A stretch of 64,000 nt of DNA from positions 30,118,189 through 30,182,188 of the forward strand of contig CM044959.1 of NCBI GenBank assembly GCA_024516035.1. Reading direction: 5' to 3'. Made by a program: the position numbers and the translations under genes. Shown here one piece after another: positions 36,701-49,180 of the stretch. The DNA comes from Bactericera cockerelli. Its lineage: Eukaryota; Arthropoda; Insecta; Hemiptera; Triozidae. A model generated the notes under the pieces. It was given only the letters and a program-made list of their open reading frames with translations, was not told where the DNA came from and did not search any database. Numbering within the stretch: position 1 is the first letter of the stretch; each line of letters opens with the position of its first letter.

Positions 36701-39700
36701 TTCGATCGCCAACGACCGACATAACTATCCATCACAGAGACACAGTTACCCAGGTAAACCACATCACACTCGAACCACGACAGGAACAGATCGTAACTAT
36801 AGATGTTATGAATATTCAAAACGGAGATTGTTTGATCCCACACAAAAGATTTGGTTCGGCTTATATACCTGAAGGTATACTTAGAGTCAAAGACAGTAAG
36901 GCAATATGTACACTTGTTAACGACACGGAATTACAAACGAAAGTTTTGTTACACCCTGTAGAAGCTTTATCTCTTCAAAATTTCGAACAAACATCCACAT
37001 ACAATAACTTGAACAACGCTCAACTGACAAATTCAGAATTTGATTTCAATAGGATTAGAATGGACCACATGAACACAGAAGAAAAGGACGGAATTCAAAA
37101 ACTAATAAATAATTACTCAGAAATTTTCCATACAGACACTAAGAACCTTACATTTACGAACGCCGTCAAACATACTATACACACAACGGACGACGTACCA
37201 GTGTATACAAAAACATACCGATATCCGCATGTCCACAAAGCTGAAGTTCAGCAACAAATTCAAAAAATGTTAGAGGATGATATTATTCGTCCCTCCCATT
37301 CCCCTTGGTCCTCCCCACTTTGGATAGTTCCTAAGAAACTCGACGCTTCAGGTAAGAGAAAGTGGAGAATCGTAATAGATTACAGGAAACTGAACGAGAA
37401 GACTATTGGAGACCGCTACCCCCTCCCTTGCATAAATTCGCTCCTAGATCGTCTTGGTCGCTCTCATTATTTCAGCACCCTAGATTTAGCATCGGGATTC
37501 TATCAAATAGAAATAGACGAAAGTAGTATCCCCAAAACAGCTTTCAACACCGAACACGGGCACTACGAATTCCTGCGTATGCCCATGGGCCTAAAAAACG
37601 CACCTGCTACTTTTCAGAGAGTAATGGAAAAACTACTGCGAGGTCTAATTAACGTAGTATGTGTTGTGTACCTCGACGACATCTTGGTTTTTGGCACTTC
37701 CCTTCAGGAACATTTAAGTAACCTTTCCTTGGTATTCGACAGATTAAAAAATGCTAACTTGAAAATTCAACTAGACAAGTGTGAGTTCTTGAAAAAGGAC
37801 GTTGACTTCCTTGGTCACGTTATCACACCCGAAGGTGTCAAGCCCAACCCCAACAAAATTAGAGCTATAGAAAACTTCCCCATCCCGAAGACCACAAGAC
37901 AGATTAAAAGCTTTCTTGGACTTTTAGGCTACTATCGTAAATTCATAAAAGACTTTGCAAGTTTAACAAAACCATTAACTAAACGGTTAAAGAAAAATGC
38001 AAAAATAAATATAACTGATCCCGATTATCAAGAAACTTTGTAAAAATTTGTTGACAAACGAACCAATACTCCAATACCCAGACTTTAGCAAACCTTTCAT
38101 TTTGACAACCGATGCGAGCAACGTTGCTCTCGGTGCAGTGTTATCTCAGGGACCCATAGGCAGTGATCGACCTGTTGCCTATGCAAGCAGAACGTTGAAT
38201 GACAGTGAATGCAACTACTCGACAATCGAAAAGGAACTACTAGCCATTGTATGGGCAGTAAAATATTTTAGGCCTTACCTATACGGACAAAAATTCAAAA
38301 TTTTCACAGATCATAGGCCTCTTCAGTGGCTCTTCTCTCTTAAAGAGCCAAGTTCTAAATTGATACGTTGGAGACTAAAACTTGAGGAATACGACTATGA
38401 CATAGTTTACAAAAAAGGTTCACAAAATACAAATGCGGACACCCTTTCAAGAGTTGAACTAAACATGAACGAAACCAACTCACCCGTACAACCAGTACTA
38501 GACGACGACTTACTATCTATGTTACCGGAACCGGACTTAGAACAGGACATATTAGACCTTGATGCGTTCGTTGCAGACGCATATGCTCACTTACTAAGAG
38601 AAGATCCTGTCACTCAAGAACTTCCCCCAACTGTTGACGTCGCTGTACCCCCAGTCCCCATCACCTACGAGGCCGCTACATCTTCAGAACACATCACCAA
38701 TGTCGCCCCTGCACCTCAAGATATCACCGAACAGGCAGAAGAAGAAGATATAAATACTATCCACTCCAACCTGGAACACCCTCTCATAGGTATACCTATC
38801 TTTGACGGTCCAATTAATTTGGGAAAGAATCAATTAATCCTTTCCATTTCACATTTAGCCCACCCTAACCCACTCAAATCACTAAAAATCATTCATAGAG
38901 ACAAAGAAAGACGAATTTACGAGTTTTCACCTGAAAATCTCTTAGGACAACTAACTGAGTTCTTAAAAACACACATTGCACCAAAAGTCAAATACCACGT
39001 ATTCTTTAAAACTGAGAGCTTATACGAGGAACTATCGAGAACTTTACAGACTTACTTTAAAAATTCACAAATAAATCTTATCAAATGCACTAAGATGCTA
39101 ACTGACGTGACTGAAGAAAACAAGAAAACTGACATTATAAAAAAGTTTCATGACGGAAAAACTAACCATAGGGGTATGGACGAAACTACCAGACAAATTA
39201 AAGAACACTACTACTGGCCCAACATTGCTAAACATGTACAAGACTATATTAATAACTGTGAAATATGCCAAAAGACCAAGTACGACCGCAACCCCTTGAA
39301 ACTGACATACAACATCACACCCACTGCATTAAAACCGTTTGATGTCCTACACATAGACACCATTTCTCTTGAAAAATCCAAATTTCTAACGCTTATTGAC
39401 CCCTTTTCTAAATTTGCACAAGCCTACTTGCTTCGTTCTGCTCAAGCAACTGAAATCGCGAGTAAACTCTTGGAAAGTTTTGCTCACCACGGCGTTCCTA
39501 GCCTAATTATATCAGATAATGGAGGCGAATTTAAAAACTCAGTAATAAAAGAACTCCTTTCTCTTCACAAGATTAATATCCATTTCACCTCCTCCCAGCA
39601 TCCTGAGTCCAATGGAGTAATAGAACGTTTTCACTCGACATTAATAGAGCACATACGATTATTCAACAATCGCGAAGAGTTCAAAAACGATTCCTTGTCC

Positions 39701-42700
39701 TTAAAAGTAAAATACGCGGTCATTGCTTATAACCACACAAGTCATTCTGTCACAAAACACAAACCTATAGAAGTGATCACAGGGCATTTTGAACCGTCCG
39801 ACATAACGGATATTGACACAGAACAACTAATAACCTCAAACTACGTGGCACATCATAAAGAGAAAACAAAATTTTTGTTTGAAGAAATAAGAGAAAAAAT
39901 TTCTCAAAATAAAGAGAAAATCACTTCACATAAAAATCAGGGAAGAGAAGCTCTTCCTGAAATCCCTCAAGAAGTTTGGGTCAGAAACAAGCAAATACAA
40001 AGCAAAACGCAAAACAAATACAAACAAGAAAACATTGAAAATATTGATAAAGGTCTGAAAACAGCAAAAATTATACCCACCCACCACAACACTACAGAGA
40101 AAATTCATCTGTCAAACATTAAACGTCCGCCCAAAAATGTTTCAGGTGCCTCATCTGCACAGCAACAAGTGCAGAATTCAGACTCCGCAATATAACCGAA
40201 AATCTCGGAATCCTACCAATTAACCTTGGCAAAGCAAAATTACAAAGAAGCACTCATACAGAATGTACATAACACTATACCTTTAGAAATAAGTAGTATT
40301 TTAGAACTCCAAAAGATCTTAGATGTAAGCTGCAAAATTGAAAACTCAAAAATTATTTACTTCCTATCTTTTCCTATTAATTATGACCAACAATATGACC
40401 TAATTTACCTTAAGTCTATCCCATCTTCAAGTGAATTAGGATTTACTACAGTTATACCGAAAGTTCACTACTTCCTGAAATCAGAAAAATCCCTTAAACC
40501 TTTGAACAATATCTGTGAATTGGGAAAACCTTATCAGTGCTTTCAGAGAAATGTCAATAATAATCTGAAAGAGTGTGAAAGGCACATACTTCAAAATGAA
40601 AAGCCTGAGTCATGTACACACATAACGCTAGAAATTCAAGGAAACTATGTTGATTATATTCCCCAAATAAATATGTTTATTATTGTTTTTCCTTTCAGTG
40701 AAACTATAAAACTAGAATTAGAAAATGAAATTGAAATAAAAGAATTAAAAGGCATATTTCTAATTGAATCAAACAAAGGAAACCTTATATTTAGGAATGA
40801 AATCTTAAACTTTTCATCCAAGACCTCAGGAAAACCTACAATCCTGGAAAATGTTAATGTCAAATTTGGTTCAGAAAAATTATCTGATTTCAAAATAAGG
40901 ATTCATGATTTAAATTTAGATGACATTAAGCTAAACCAACTGACTCCAGCAAATAGAGATGTTCAATCTTTGGACAATTCATTGAACCCTTGGAAAATAC
41001 TAATGTGTATTACCCTCTCTGTATCCATTTCATCACTGATACTGATAATTAGGAAATCTAATCTATATTTACAGATACTACATCTATTTAAGAAACGTGA
41101 ACCAGAAATGTTCTTCCACAAATTAAGCTAGCATGTAACTCTTCAACAAATCTGGGAATCAATCCCAATCCTTCCCTCCCAGGGGATGCAAAGTTCTAAG
41201 GGTGGAGGAGTTACAGCCACCATAAATGCTGACTGTATTAAAAAATCAGCTATTGTCCTTCTGACAATAGCCATTGGTAGGATCCGACGGGCAGATTGAT
41301 TCAGGACTTGCATCGAGCATTGTCGCTGATCGATAACTTAAATTTCCGATCTATTTAATTCACATTTTATTAATTAAGTATTTTATTATTTCATAATTAT
41401 ATTATTTTCTTTTAAATGTTCTAATAATTATTTTTCATTCATTTTGATGTGTCAATTGCATATTTAAAAATATAATTAAGTTTCATTTTTTGATATTAAG
41501 TATTTTTTAAGACTTTGTCATTTTCAGTTTTTGGAAAATAAACTTTTTTAAAAACACAAGTGGGAGATCCCCACTTATATCTTTTATACAACTCTCAAAT
41601 GTGAAAATCCAAGAATTAGAGACAAATCAAGATGGTTGAGTTTACCTTTACATACCTTGGAGTGATTCTTGAGGTGTGTTGCTTGGTTAAATGCTGAGCC
41701 ACATATTGAGCAGCGGTAGGGTTTCTCTCCTGTATGGATTCTCCTATGATTCCAAAGAGTAGAATGGCGGGCAAATGTTTTCTCACATATTTCACATTGA
41801 TAAGGTCTCTCTCCCGAATGAATTCGTTCATGATTCTTGAGATGAGGAGACTGGGAGAACAGCATGCCACAGATGTTGCATTTGTACGGTTTCTCTCCAC
41901 TGTGAACTCTGCCATGATTTTTCAGATATGCCTGCCTTGCGAATGTTAGACCACATACTTCACATTTGAAGGGTTTATCTCCAGTATGAAGTCTCTTGTG
42001 ACTCCACAGGGAGGAGTACCGGGAAAATGTACCATCACACACATTACAATGAAATGGTTTGTCTATGGGTCCTCTAATACCTCCTACAAATATTATTCCT
42101 GATCCATTGCACTTGTGACATTTAGTAACAGTTGCCATCCCTCGTCTCTTGACAGGATGATGTCCTGGCTTAATTGTAGTACAAGAGTTCTCTGAGCCAG
42201 AATCATTTCCTGAGTAATTGTTGGTAGGAGGCACTTCAGAACAATTCTCACACTTAATGTATTTCATCTTTCCTTTGAAATGTTTACAGTCCAGCTCCAT
42301 ACCACATGAGTTACAGTTTTTGGGTTTAGGATGAGTACTGAGCTTATGAGATTTGAGTTCACTGGCATTGTTCAAGCAGGTACCACATTGATCACAGGAG
42401 TAAGTTCTTGTTGTTGGTTCTACTTGCGTTTGAATAGAATTTGTATTTGTGGCAATATTAGTGGTTGTGGTCGTGGTGGCGACAGTGGTAGCTGCATTGT
42501 GTATTCTTTTATGATGGTTGAGTAGAGACAGATGACCAAACACAAGACCACACACTTCACACTTGAACTGTGCTGTGTTTGCTGCTGCAGCCAGTGACAT
42601 CTGATTGACCAAAGCATAGTTGTAGGTGAATGGTTGCCCCACATCAAATCTGTAGCAGCCTTTATCATCTTGGGAAATGGCACCAATGCCAGAAGACCCA

Positions 42701-45237
42701 GAGTTATTTGCTTGCTTTTGTAGCATGTTTACATTGTAGCAGAATGGAAACTCCGAAACTGACGATACCTGTAAATATTAAAAAATATATTTATTATTAA
42801 AAATAAACTGGTGTGACACCACACAACTTTCCTGATCACTCGAAAATAAGTTTTTAAACTTTAACCAATTCAAAGGAACAACCCTTGCGGTCGCTTTTTG
42901 CAGCCCTATGGCCATAGAGTTTGACCAATTTTAACCAAAATCAACTTATATACCTAATTTCAAGTCTCTAATCAACGAAAAACCGCCATAATACACTGCT
43001 GTGCTCGATGGAACTTGGCCATGCACTCAGATATACAATATTTGAAACAAACCTTGGCATCAGCATTCTTCTTGTCAACCACATACATCTGGGCTGACTG
43101 CTGTTGTTGATTCTGTTGCATATTTGGGTCAAACATTTCTTTGTGATTTTGTTGCTGATTTTCATTCTGTGAACAGTTGGTTCTGTAGTTAATGGCGGTA
43201 GACCCCTGTTCAGTTTGTGTGAACCTGTAATCCAGAATAAAAAAAATTACATACTATTATGGACACTATATTTAGAGACCATGAGTAAGTGGGGGAGCAC
43301 ACTAGGATGGCACACATGGTGACCTGGCTTTGATTCCCAGCAGTTAGGGCATTTTCCTGCTCTGAACTAATGTCCATACCTCATGGATAGCACAGCATTA
43401 AAAGAAGGACTATGTTTTTTTTCCTTTTTCTTTTTTGTAAATGGTGAAATTTGGAGTGTTATAAATTAAGCACATTAATTTTAATGTTACGTTTATTCAA
43501 TAGAGGAATCTAGAAATTAGAATTTTTTTATTCAAATTATTATTATTTATTTCATACTGTATTTTTTTCCCATTATTTATTTTATACTGTAAATATTGTA
43601 CTTGGTACCTAATTAAGAGTAATATAAAAATAATACTGTTTTCTCTCTCTTTTTCCTGTTATGATAACTCATAGGAGTTTTGAACAAAAGTTTTTAAGGT
43701 GACTAAAAAAAATACAAGAAAAAATATTAGTAGAGGGGGTGTAGCCAGTAAGATCCTTTTTTGAAATTCTAATAAAAATGAAATTATTAAAGATAGAGGA
43801 AAAAACTTTTTTTACTGAATTGACAACTAGCAATGTCTGAGTATTAGTGGTTTTGAAAACAAGATCTTGAAGATGATGACATAATAGCCATATTTTTCTT
43901 TCTAACCAAAGTGGATGCAATTGGAATAAAATGAACAAACTGGAAGCAAGTCATTTTTCTTTTGGAAGAGGAAAAATCTTCTTCCAGTTTGGTTAGCCAA
44001 ATTGGAAGAAGAAAATTTTTGCTTCCAGTTATTTTATAGGTTAAGTCCATTGTTTATCTTTAAAAGTACCGAAACGCATTTTTCTTTCACAAATAGTGGG
44101 GAAACTAAACTGGAAATATTTGGAATAAAATAGAAATATCAAACCTGGAAAAAAAAATCCAAAAGAAAAATACCCCTAATGTCAATACATTCCTGCAGCC
44201 AATTTTGGAAACTTCTTTGAACATTATTACTATTAACTTTTTATTAGTTATACAAATTATCAAAAAGCTAATCCCCTACCTAAAGGGTGGGGTTTTAGCT
44301 TGTGACAATATCTTCTTTTAAAGAGATCGAGTCAGGAACATTTAAACAGTAATCAAGATCCAATCATTAATTCTGCTTTTGAAATCACATACTAGACCAT
44401 GACTCTGTCACTGTGGAGTGGCTTCTCATCTCCTTTGGTCAACACATTCACCCAATCTTGCACCCTGATTTTTTTATTTGGTGCTATGTGAAGGCAAAGT
44501 TTTCAAAACACCACACAACAAATCTTAGTGAACTGAATATGTTAATTAATCAAGATAAATGTTTTCTTGTTAAATCTGAGCCCACAATAGTGCGCTAGGC
44601 CAAGTTCCATACATGTTTTCTTGTTGAAATATGTTCACAGAAGTTTCCAAAATTATTTGCAGCAATGTATTCAAAAGCAATAGAAAATAAAATTCAGACA
44701 TTTGCCTTATTAAAGAAACTTTTTAGGAAGCAATAACCCAGTTTGGACCCACCAAATATTTAAAGAAAGGTGGAATTTTGCAATTTTCCATACCTATCAA
44801 CTGATCTAGAGCATATTAAAAGTCAATGGTTAACCAACAATTATCAGAAACATGCAACATAATAATGACCTAATCTATTCTTATAAATGGTTTAATTTTT
44901 ATCATGCAGTAATCATTCTATCAGGGGAAAAGAATTATTCTTGTTTTCTATGAATAATGAAAATAATTCAATGTTGTTTTTAGAAGACATGTTGCATATG
45001 GATTGCATAGTAAAAGTACATAGAGAGATTTTTTGTTGCAAACACCAGTTCATTAAATCCCCTAAGTTCATGCATGAAAACAAGAAGATACCTATTGGAC
45101 TGAACGGTCTGACTAAGAATGAGCTTTGGCACTTTAATAATATTTGCTTCCCGGTGATGATCAGCAATAAAAATGGATTCAGGATGAGATGAGGGTTTGG
45201 GTGGAGCTAGCCATTGAGTTGATGATTCTAATGCCAT
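33447..45237 (-). CDS. C2H2 zinc-finger protein, four coding exons, ~562 residues
   Basis: Exons on the minus strand are 45237-45092, 43224-43053, 42768-41656 and 33704-33447. All have GT-AG sites and compatible phases (AG|G between exons 1 and 2, phase 0 at the other two), giving 562 residues. The N-terminal half has a Gln/Asn-rich stretch. Two separated fingers occur near 175-260 (FKCEVCG, YSCDQCG), then a CxxC...CxxC cluster, then six consecutive fingers with TGEKP/SGEKP linkers (VCDGTFSRYSSLWSH, VCGLTFARQAYLKNH, ICGMLFSQSPHLKNH and on). Such proteins bind DNA in the nucleus, but the target is unknown. I do not assign an orthologue. The last intron is about 7.95 kb and contains a whole LTR retrotransposon in antisense orientation. 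An AATAAA signal overlaps the stop codon at 33446-33451. Confidence 0.88.
34328..34701 (+). repeat. 5' LTR
   Basis: It begins AGTTACAGCC and ends CACTTATATCT. The offset to the 3' copy is constant (6881) at both ends, and I found no difference between the two. Confidence 0.93.
34702..34710 (+). promoter_or_regulatory. Primer-binding site, tRNA-Ser-like
   Basis: tggcgcagtc (34701-34710) overlaps the LTR end by one base. It matches the type of primer site used by 17.6/297-like elements (tRNA-Ser), from family knowledge. Confidence 0.7.
35354..36355 (+). CDS. gag: Retrotransposon gag
   Basis: The frame is open from about 35264, and the first ATG in good position is at 35354 (MAPPELKSEH), giving about 333 residues. 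It has the retrotransposon-gag fold region (about residues 15-200) and a Gln/Asn-rich C-terminus without a CCHC knuckle, as is usual for errantivirus-type gag. Pol starts in another frame and is open across the gag end, which fits expression by ribosomal frameshifting. Gag forms the particle shell. Confidence 0.8.
   Translation: MAPPELKSEHLKMVPVFSGEVELLSEFISICETMVKHFYDEANADNFQNIFLMSSLRSKIKGEAKLNLSSYNITNWRDLKTALLSTYGDKRDCYTLTVEMCGLTQTKNESPFEFHSKIQKYINLHSSFMDTHEMSTQNDVRDYVSKLGLRTFLRGLKEPLGALMRTKNPRDLGEALNILTNDFQIDAVKKPYENNNNYNSNYNKNKPYSTNTTEKYIPPHMQNKNNHNNSTSGSGLFNPFRNNNSQQNINKPQSGINKNQGNNNTNVWNRSTPGPSYRPTPMSAMTTNPRLNNLEMTQENYESIEDSNPINEYGNQPNDTDEVQDFREEASDQ
36361..40195 (+). CDS. pol: Retrotransposon pol: protease, RT, RNase H, integrase (one frame change)
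   Basis: The first part (36361-38043) has an aspartic protease with LIDTGS near residue 25. The reverse transcriptase follows with DLASGFYQIE and YLDD at residues 437-440. At about 38037, in a short T run, the frame changes by one base. The second part (38048-40195) has RNase H (TTDASNVALG, CNYSTIEKELLA), then integrase with an H...H...C..C zinc site (CEICQK) and catalytic motifs including SDNGGEF. The frame change would stop translation before RNase H. It is either a lesion or an assembly error. Apart from this the polyprotein looks complete. Confidence 0.88.
40196..41131 (+). CDS. env-like ORF, shortened at its N-terminus
   Basis: It is open in the same frame as pol, directly after the single TAA at 40193-40195, with no ATG near its beginning. 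About 310 residues resemble the C-terminal portion of insect errantivirus envelope proteins: conserved cysteines near the middle and a membrane helix (about 30 residues before a short basic tail) near the C-terminus. I see no signal peptide, furin-type site or fusion-peptide region, so a large N-terminal part is missing. An envelope-dependent infectious cycle is unlikely for this copy. The ORF could be expressed by splicing or readthrough, but neither is shown. Confidence 0.6.
   Translation, partial: PKISESYQLTLAKQNYKEALIQNVHNTIPLEISSILELQKILDVSCKIENSKIIYFLSFPINYDQQYDLIYLKSIPSSSELGFTTVIPKVHYFLKSEKSLKPLNNICELGKPYQCFQRNVNNNLKECERHILQNEKPESCTHITLEIQGNYVDYIPQINMFIIVFPFSETIKLELENEIEIKELKGIFLIESNKGNLIFRNEILNFSSKTSGKPTILENVNVKFGSEKLSDFKIRIHDLNLDDIKLNQLTPANRDVQSLDNSLNPWKILMCITLSVSISSLILIIRKSNLYLQILHLFKKREPEMFFHKLS
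41198..41208 (+). promoter_or_regulatory. Polypurine tract
   Basis: The purine-rich run aagggtggagg directly precedes the 3' LTR start. This is the expected position of the plus-strand primer. Confidence 0.75.
41209..41582 (+). repeat. 3' LTR
   Basis: Same sequence as 34328-34701 as far as I can compare. It is followed by TTTA, the target duplication. Confidence 0.93.
43268..43410 (+). repeat. SINE-like repeat in a zinc-finger gene intron
   Basis: A tRNA-like head (accatgagtaagtggggga... cactagga) is followed by a ctttgattcccagcag B-box-like segment and a body ending acagcattaaaagaagg. It is related in layout to the copy at 56343. Confidence 0.5.
43411..45091. other. Intron 1 of the zinc-finger gene
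   Basis: Apart from the SINE, it has imperfect inverted and direct aactggaag motifs at about 43830-44130 and otherwise nothing recognisable. Confidence 0.5.
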
Positions 45238-46948
45238 CTAGTTTCTAAGGCAAGGATCTAAAATACCTTAAAGGAACAATGCAGGAAACACAACAATACA
45301 TAACAAATTAAAAGTCAAATTGATTTGTGTAATAACTAAGTGTAAAATAATGGATCTTCAAAATATTCAACAAAAAAAGAGTTAAGAATTAAAGAAAGGA
45401 GTGAGTGAAAAGATACAAATATATTGAAAGATCATCTTGTATGATATTTTTTTTTTCCATCTTTAGGTGGTCAAGACAGTGGGATGTTGTCAGATATAAT
45501 ATGTACTGGCCCAAAAACAAAATGTGTAAATGGGTAGTGTGTTTATTTAAAGAGAATAAAAACCTTTGAATTCAGTTAAAAACCTTCAAATTTAGCATAA
45601 GCGTACAACTTCTACTATGAAAATAAAAGTAAATAATGTGAAATAGAGCAATTAAAATCCAGAGGATGCATAAGGGAAGAATACTACACTAAAGTATGAT
45701 TAATCTTAAAAGTGACTAGGTGTGTTTTTAAGCAAAAGCCTTTGAGCCAATCAGAGGGTGCTTTTTTTGGGGCTTCCCTGCTTGTTGCCAAATCAAAGAT
45801 TTCTTGATTTTTTAAATAGAATATATTGCTCACGCTTGCTCTTAAATCTATTATGTGAATTGGTTCTCTTAGAACTACAGAACCATCATTTTTACCTTTT
45901 GTTATTATTATTTACTTATCTTTGAATATGTTTTTCATACACTTAGCCAACTAATAGCAATGAATTTTTTCAACAAAACCAATCAAGATATTAAAAAATA
46001 TACTGCCAATTATGGACACAATACTTCCTCTTGATGGGTTCACTTTTTATAGACTTGGCAATTTCAAGATCTTATATGAAATCACTTGTATCCTCCAAAA
46101 TCACTTCACCAATTTTCTTCAAATTTAATTTATATGGTAGAATACCACTTTTCCTACATCCTAGATTCTACAAAAAATTCTGTATTGGCTAGTCATATAT
46201 CTTATTTTTTCACTTTTCTGTCCAAAATTTTGGATTTTTTTAAATATCAGAAAAATAAGACATATTTTATTATATTAAATCTTCTTTATGTGCACAAAAT
46301 TTCATCAAAATCTGTTCAGTAGTTTCAAAGATTTGTGTGTTACAATAAATGTATTTAGCAGACAGACACAAAACCACAGTTTACAAAGGAGTTAATAAAA
46401 TATCCAGAAATATGAAAAAAATGGAAATCAGAGCAAAAAATTATTTTAGTTTTTACAAACACAAAAACAATACTTCCAATTTCTAATGTTGGAAATTAAA
46501 AAAAAAAACCCTTTATGATAGAAAAATGAGCTAGCAAAGAAATGTCTGACTTTCTGCAATATTGTGAAAATTTCTTGAAATTAAAAAAATAATGAATTCA
46601 CATTTTGTTAATGATCTACACATTTGACAACACTGGGCTCAGAGGGTTGGTACCTTCAGTCTCTTTGGAGATTAATTGAACTAAAATTGAGGTTTTTACT
46701 CAAATACAGTAGGTACATGGATATTTACTACAGATATTATTACTTGAATTTATTTTAATATTACTTACATGTGTAAGGGGAACAGAGTTTTTACAAAGTG
46801 ACCAAAGTCCTCTGCAGTCAATAAGTAGCCAATATCAACTGAAATAAGATAAATACATATTAATACCTATACCTACAGGATGTCCCACCAAAGTTGGACA
46901 CTTCAAGTCACTTGGCCCCAGATGGAGTTTTTGAAAAATAAACTAACT
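45238..46948. other. Upstream of the zinc-finger start codon; no other gene seen
   Basis: AT-rich sequence that may hold a 5' UTR exon. Minus-sense acceptor-like tracts occur near 45270, but the first exon is not fixed. Confidence 0.35.
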
Positions 46949-47436
46949 GTATGTTAGTAGTCAAAGAGACGTAAAAATGAACAGCAAGACTAAAAATGCA
47001 AGAAAAATTTGGGTTTTTGCAAAGTAAAAAGTTATGGTCTGTAGATATTTTTTTAGACCATCATATGGGTAGTCAAAACTGTCTAAAATTCAATAGAGTC
47101 CAAATATGAAAGAAAAATATGAATTTAAAAAGCCATTTTCTATTTTGTGTCTACACTACCACCTTTTAATTTCAAACGGTAAAATCATTCAGTGTTGGTA
47201 GCTACTTCAAAATTGCTTCAGAATTCATGTTTTTTTCCCAATTCGAACTCTTCCTTGAATTTTATACAACTTTCAGTACCCACATAATGTTTTAAGAGAA
47301 TATCTTCTACTGGGTGGTCCATGCAACATTTTTAGTTAAAAGACCATAAGTTTTTTATTTCACTAAACATTGAATTTTTCCTTGCACATTCAGTTTTTTA
47401 GTGCAATTATAGGTCTCTTTAACTACCCACATACAG
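46949..47436. mobile_element. Diverged foldback MITE
   Basis: gtatgttagtagtcaaagag near the left pairs with ctctttaactacccacatac at 47414-47433, and weaker pairing continues inward. Cagggtgt/caggatgt segments flank it. Confidence 0.45.
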
Positions 47437-49080
47437 GGTGTTGCAACAATAAAAAAAAATGTCACACCTTGTACAACACTTTAGTTTTGTTTAAATTCTG
47501 AAATAAGACTGACAATTTGTTTCTATGGAATGCATGCAAGTAATAAATTATCAATTCAATTTCTGTGGTTTCAAATTTTGGATTATTTGGCAATGTAAAC
47601 TGGTCTAGTGTCAACAATTTTAGTTTTACTGTGAAATAATTGATCTTTTCTGAAGTGAAATCCATTATTTATCATTAAAGTCTATTGAAAAATGATGGAA
47701 GTTGTTTTTAGAAAGCTTCATATAGTTCATATTTTAATCAAAATTAAAGTAATTTAAAGTGTAAATTTGTGGGTTTTCTGGTGTGAAATCATTTTCTAAT
47801 GAGATTCTACGTATTCTGTGAAAGTTTCATGTAAATCCCTCAAGAAACAACTATTCTGTCACGCAGTGATGGAGCCACCTAGCTATCGTAGACGAGGTGT
47901 AGCATGTCATATGAAAATATCCTTAGGTGCTGAGTAAGGATACCAAAGAGGGGAAATGTGTGGTGGCTCTAGGTTTACAAATCAACCTTGAGAATGTATT
48001 TTTCTCTTTCTGCGAATTAAGGTAAAAAAACAATACAGGGTCATGTTGTCTCAAGCCACATGATCATAAAAACATACACTGTGAATCCATGATTCATATG
48101 ACATGCCAGATCTCATCTACTATACATGGGAAGAATTGTTTTTCTTCTTGCCCATCAGAGGGAGGCATTCTACGAGATGGGCGAGCTGCAACATGGACAT
48201 CAAATGTTTAACTGAATAATTCCAAAGTTTGTTGTTCTTTGAGATACTTTGATGAATAGCATGACATAAAGCTTGAAATTTTTATTTTCACCGAATACAA
48301 TGCATAGTTAAATATGGCATGAATGCCTATATTACATGGATGTAATATTGCTATGATTTTAAGATTAGTATTATCAATCTGGGGTACTTACATCTTATAG
48401 GTATCCACTAGGTACTCATGATCTTCTCATTACATAGATGGATGTTGAATTCTAACAATACTAAACTTGTGATTGAGTTGAGACTCTCAAGTACCAATGA
48501 GAGGCAAAAGGGAACCATGAAAACATCATTGATCCAACTTACATTATTATTCTCTATTAAGATTACAGATGAAAATGTGTGAATTATGTGATGCTGTAGA
48601 AATATTTAAATTAATTATTCACATGAACACTCACTGTAATTATAATAGTTTAAATAGAACTCAGATAATGTTATTTGTACAGGTTTTCGAGGAAAAATTG
48701 TTAAAAGATTTCATCGATGATCGATGGGCACTGAAATTTTCAAACCGCGTCCGCCATTTTGATTGTTTCCCAAAAAGCTTTTTATAAGACGCAGGACGCT
48801 TCCTTTGAAATAATTCTTTAAATGAGTACCTACGATTTATGATTTTTATCTAACTGTCATCGACTTAACTTTTCAGAAGGTAATTATAAATAATTTAATG
48901 TTGTTTTCCTCATTACATTTTTGTTATCTTTCTTCGTCCTCTTTTCTTTTACAGTTTACATCTTTTACGTTTCGTTATGAATGAAAAAGCTACTGCTGAG
49001 TGCTGACTGCTGATGCTATTGCTGATTCTTTTGTTCCCCTCCTCTCCTATTTGTAGTGTTTTCCAACTATAAATTATACA
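47437..49080. other. No gene supported
   Basis: It holds a fragment of the cccatcagagggaggcat SINE family at 48150-48210 and a CpG-containing stretch near 48715-48800 with an aaaatggcgga motif in minus sense. Nothing here can be called a gene. Confidence 0.35.
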
Positions 49081-49180
49081 GGGTACGCCAAAAAAAGGAG
49101 CCATTCGAAATATCGAGACCAATAATTTAAATTTTGAAAAATGCTAAAACACATAAACTAGTAGTTCTGTGAACTGTAAA
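49081..49180 (+). repeat. Half copy of the 29002-type foldback
   Basis: gggtacgccaaaaaaaggag, then a taaattttgaaaaatgctaa segment, matches the left arm of 29002-29818. Confidence 0.6.

Larger units (their letters stand above)
34328..41582 (+). mobile_element. Complete errantivirus-type Ty3/gypsy LTR retrotransposon
   Basis: Two 374-bp LTRs bound the element (34328-34701 and 41209-41582), with AG...CT ends and the 4-bp target duplication TTTA at 34324-34327 and 41583-41586. The inside holds gag, pol and a short env-like ORF. It lies in antisense orientation in the last intron of the zinc-finger gene. The LTRs look identical by eye, so the insertion is recent. Confidence 0.92.

Noticed and set aside
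48700..48800. CpG-containing stretch with aaaatggcgga in minus sense, a possible promoter of the zinc-finger gene.
   Set aside because: The motif fits a promoter-proximal YY1-type site, but no 5' UTR exon linking it to 45237 could be supported.
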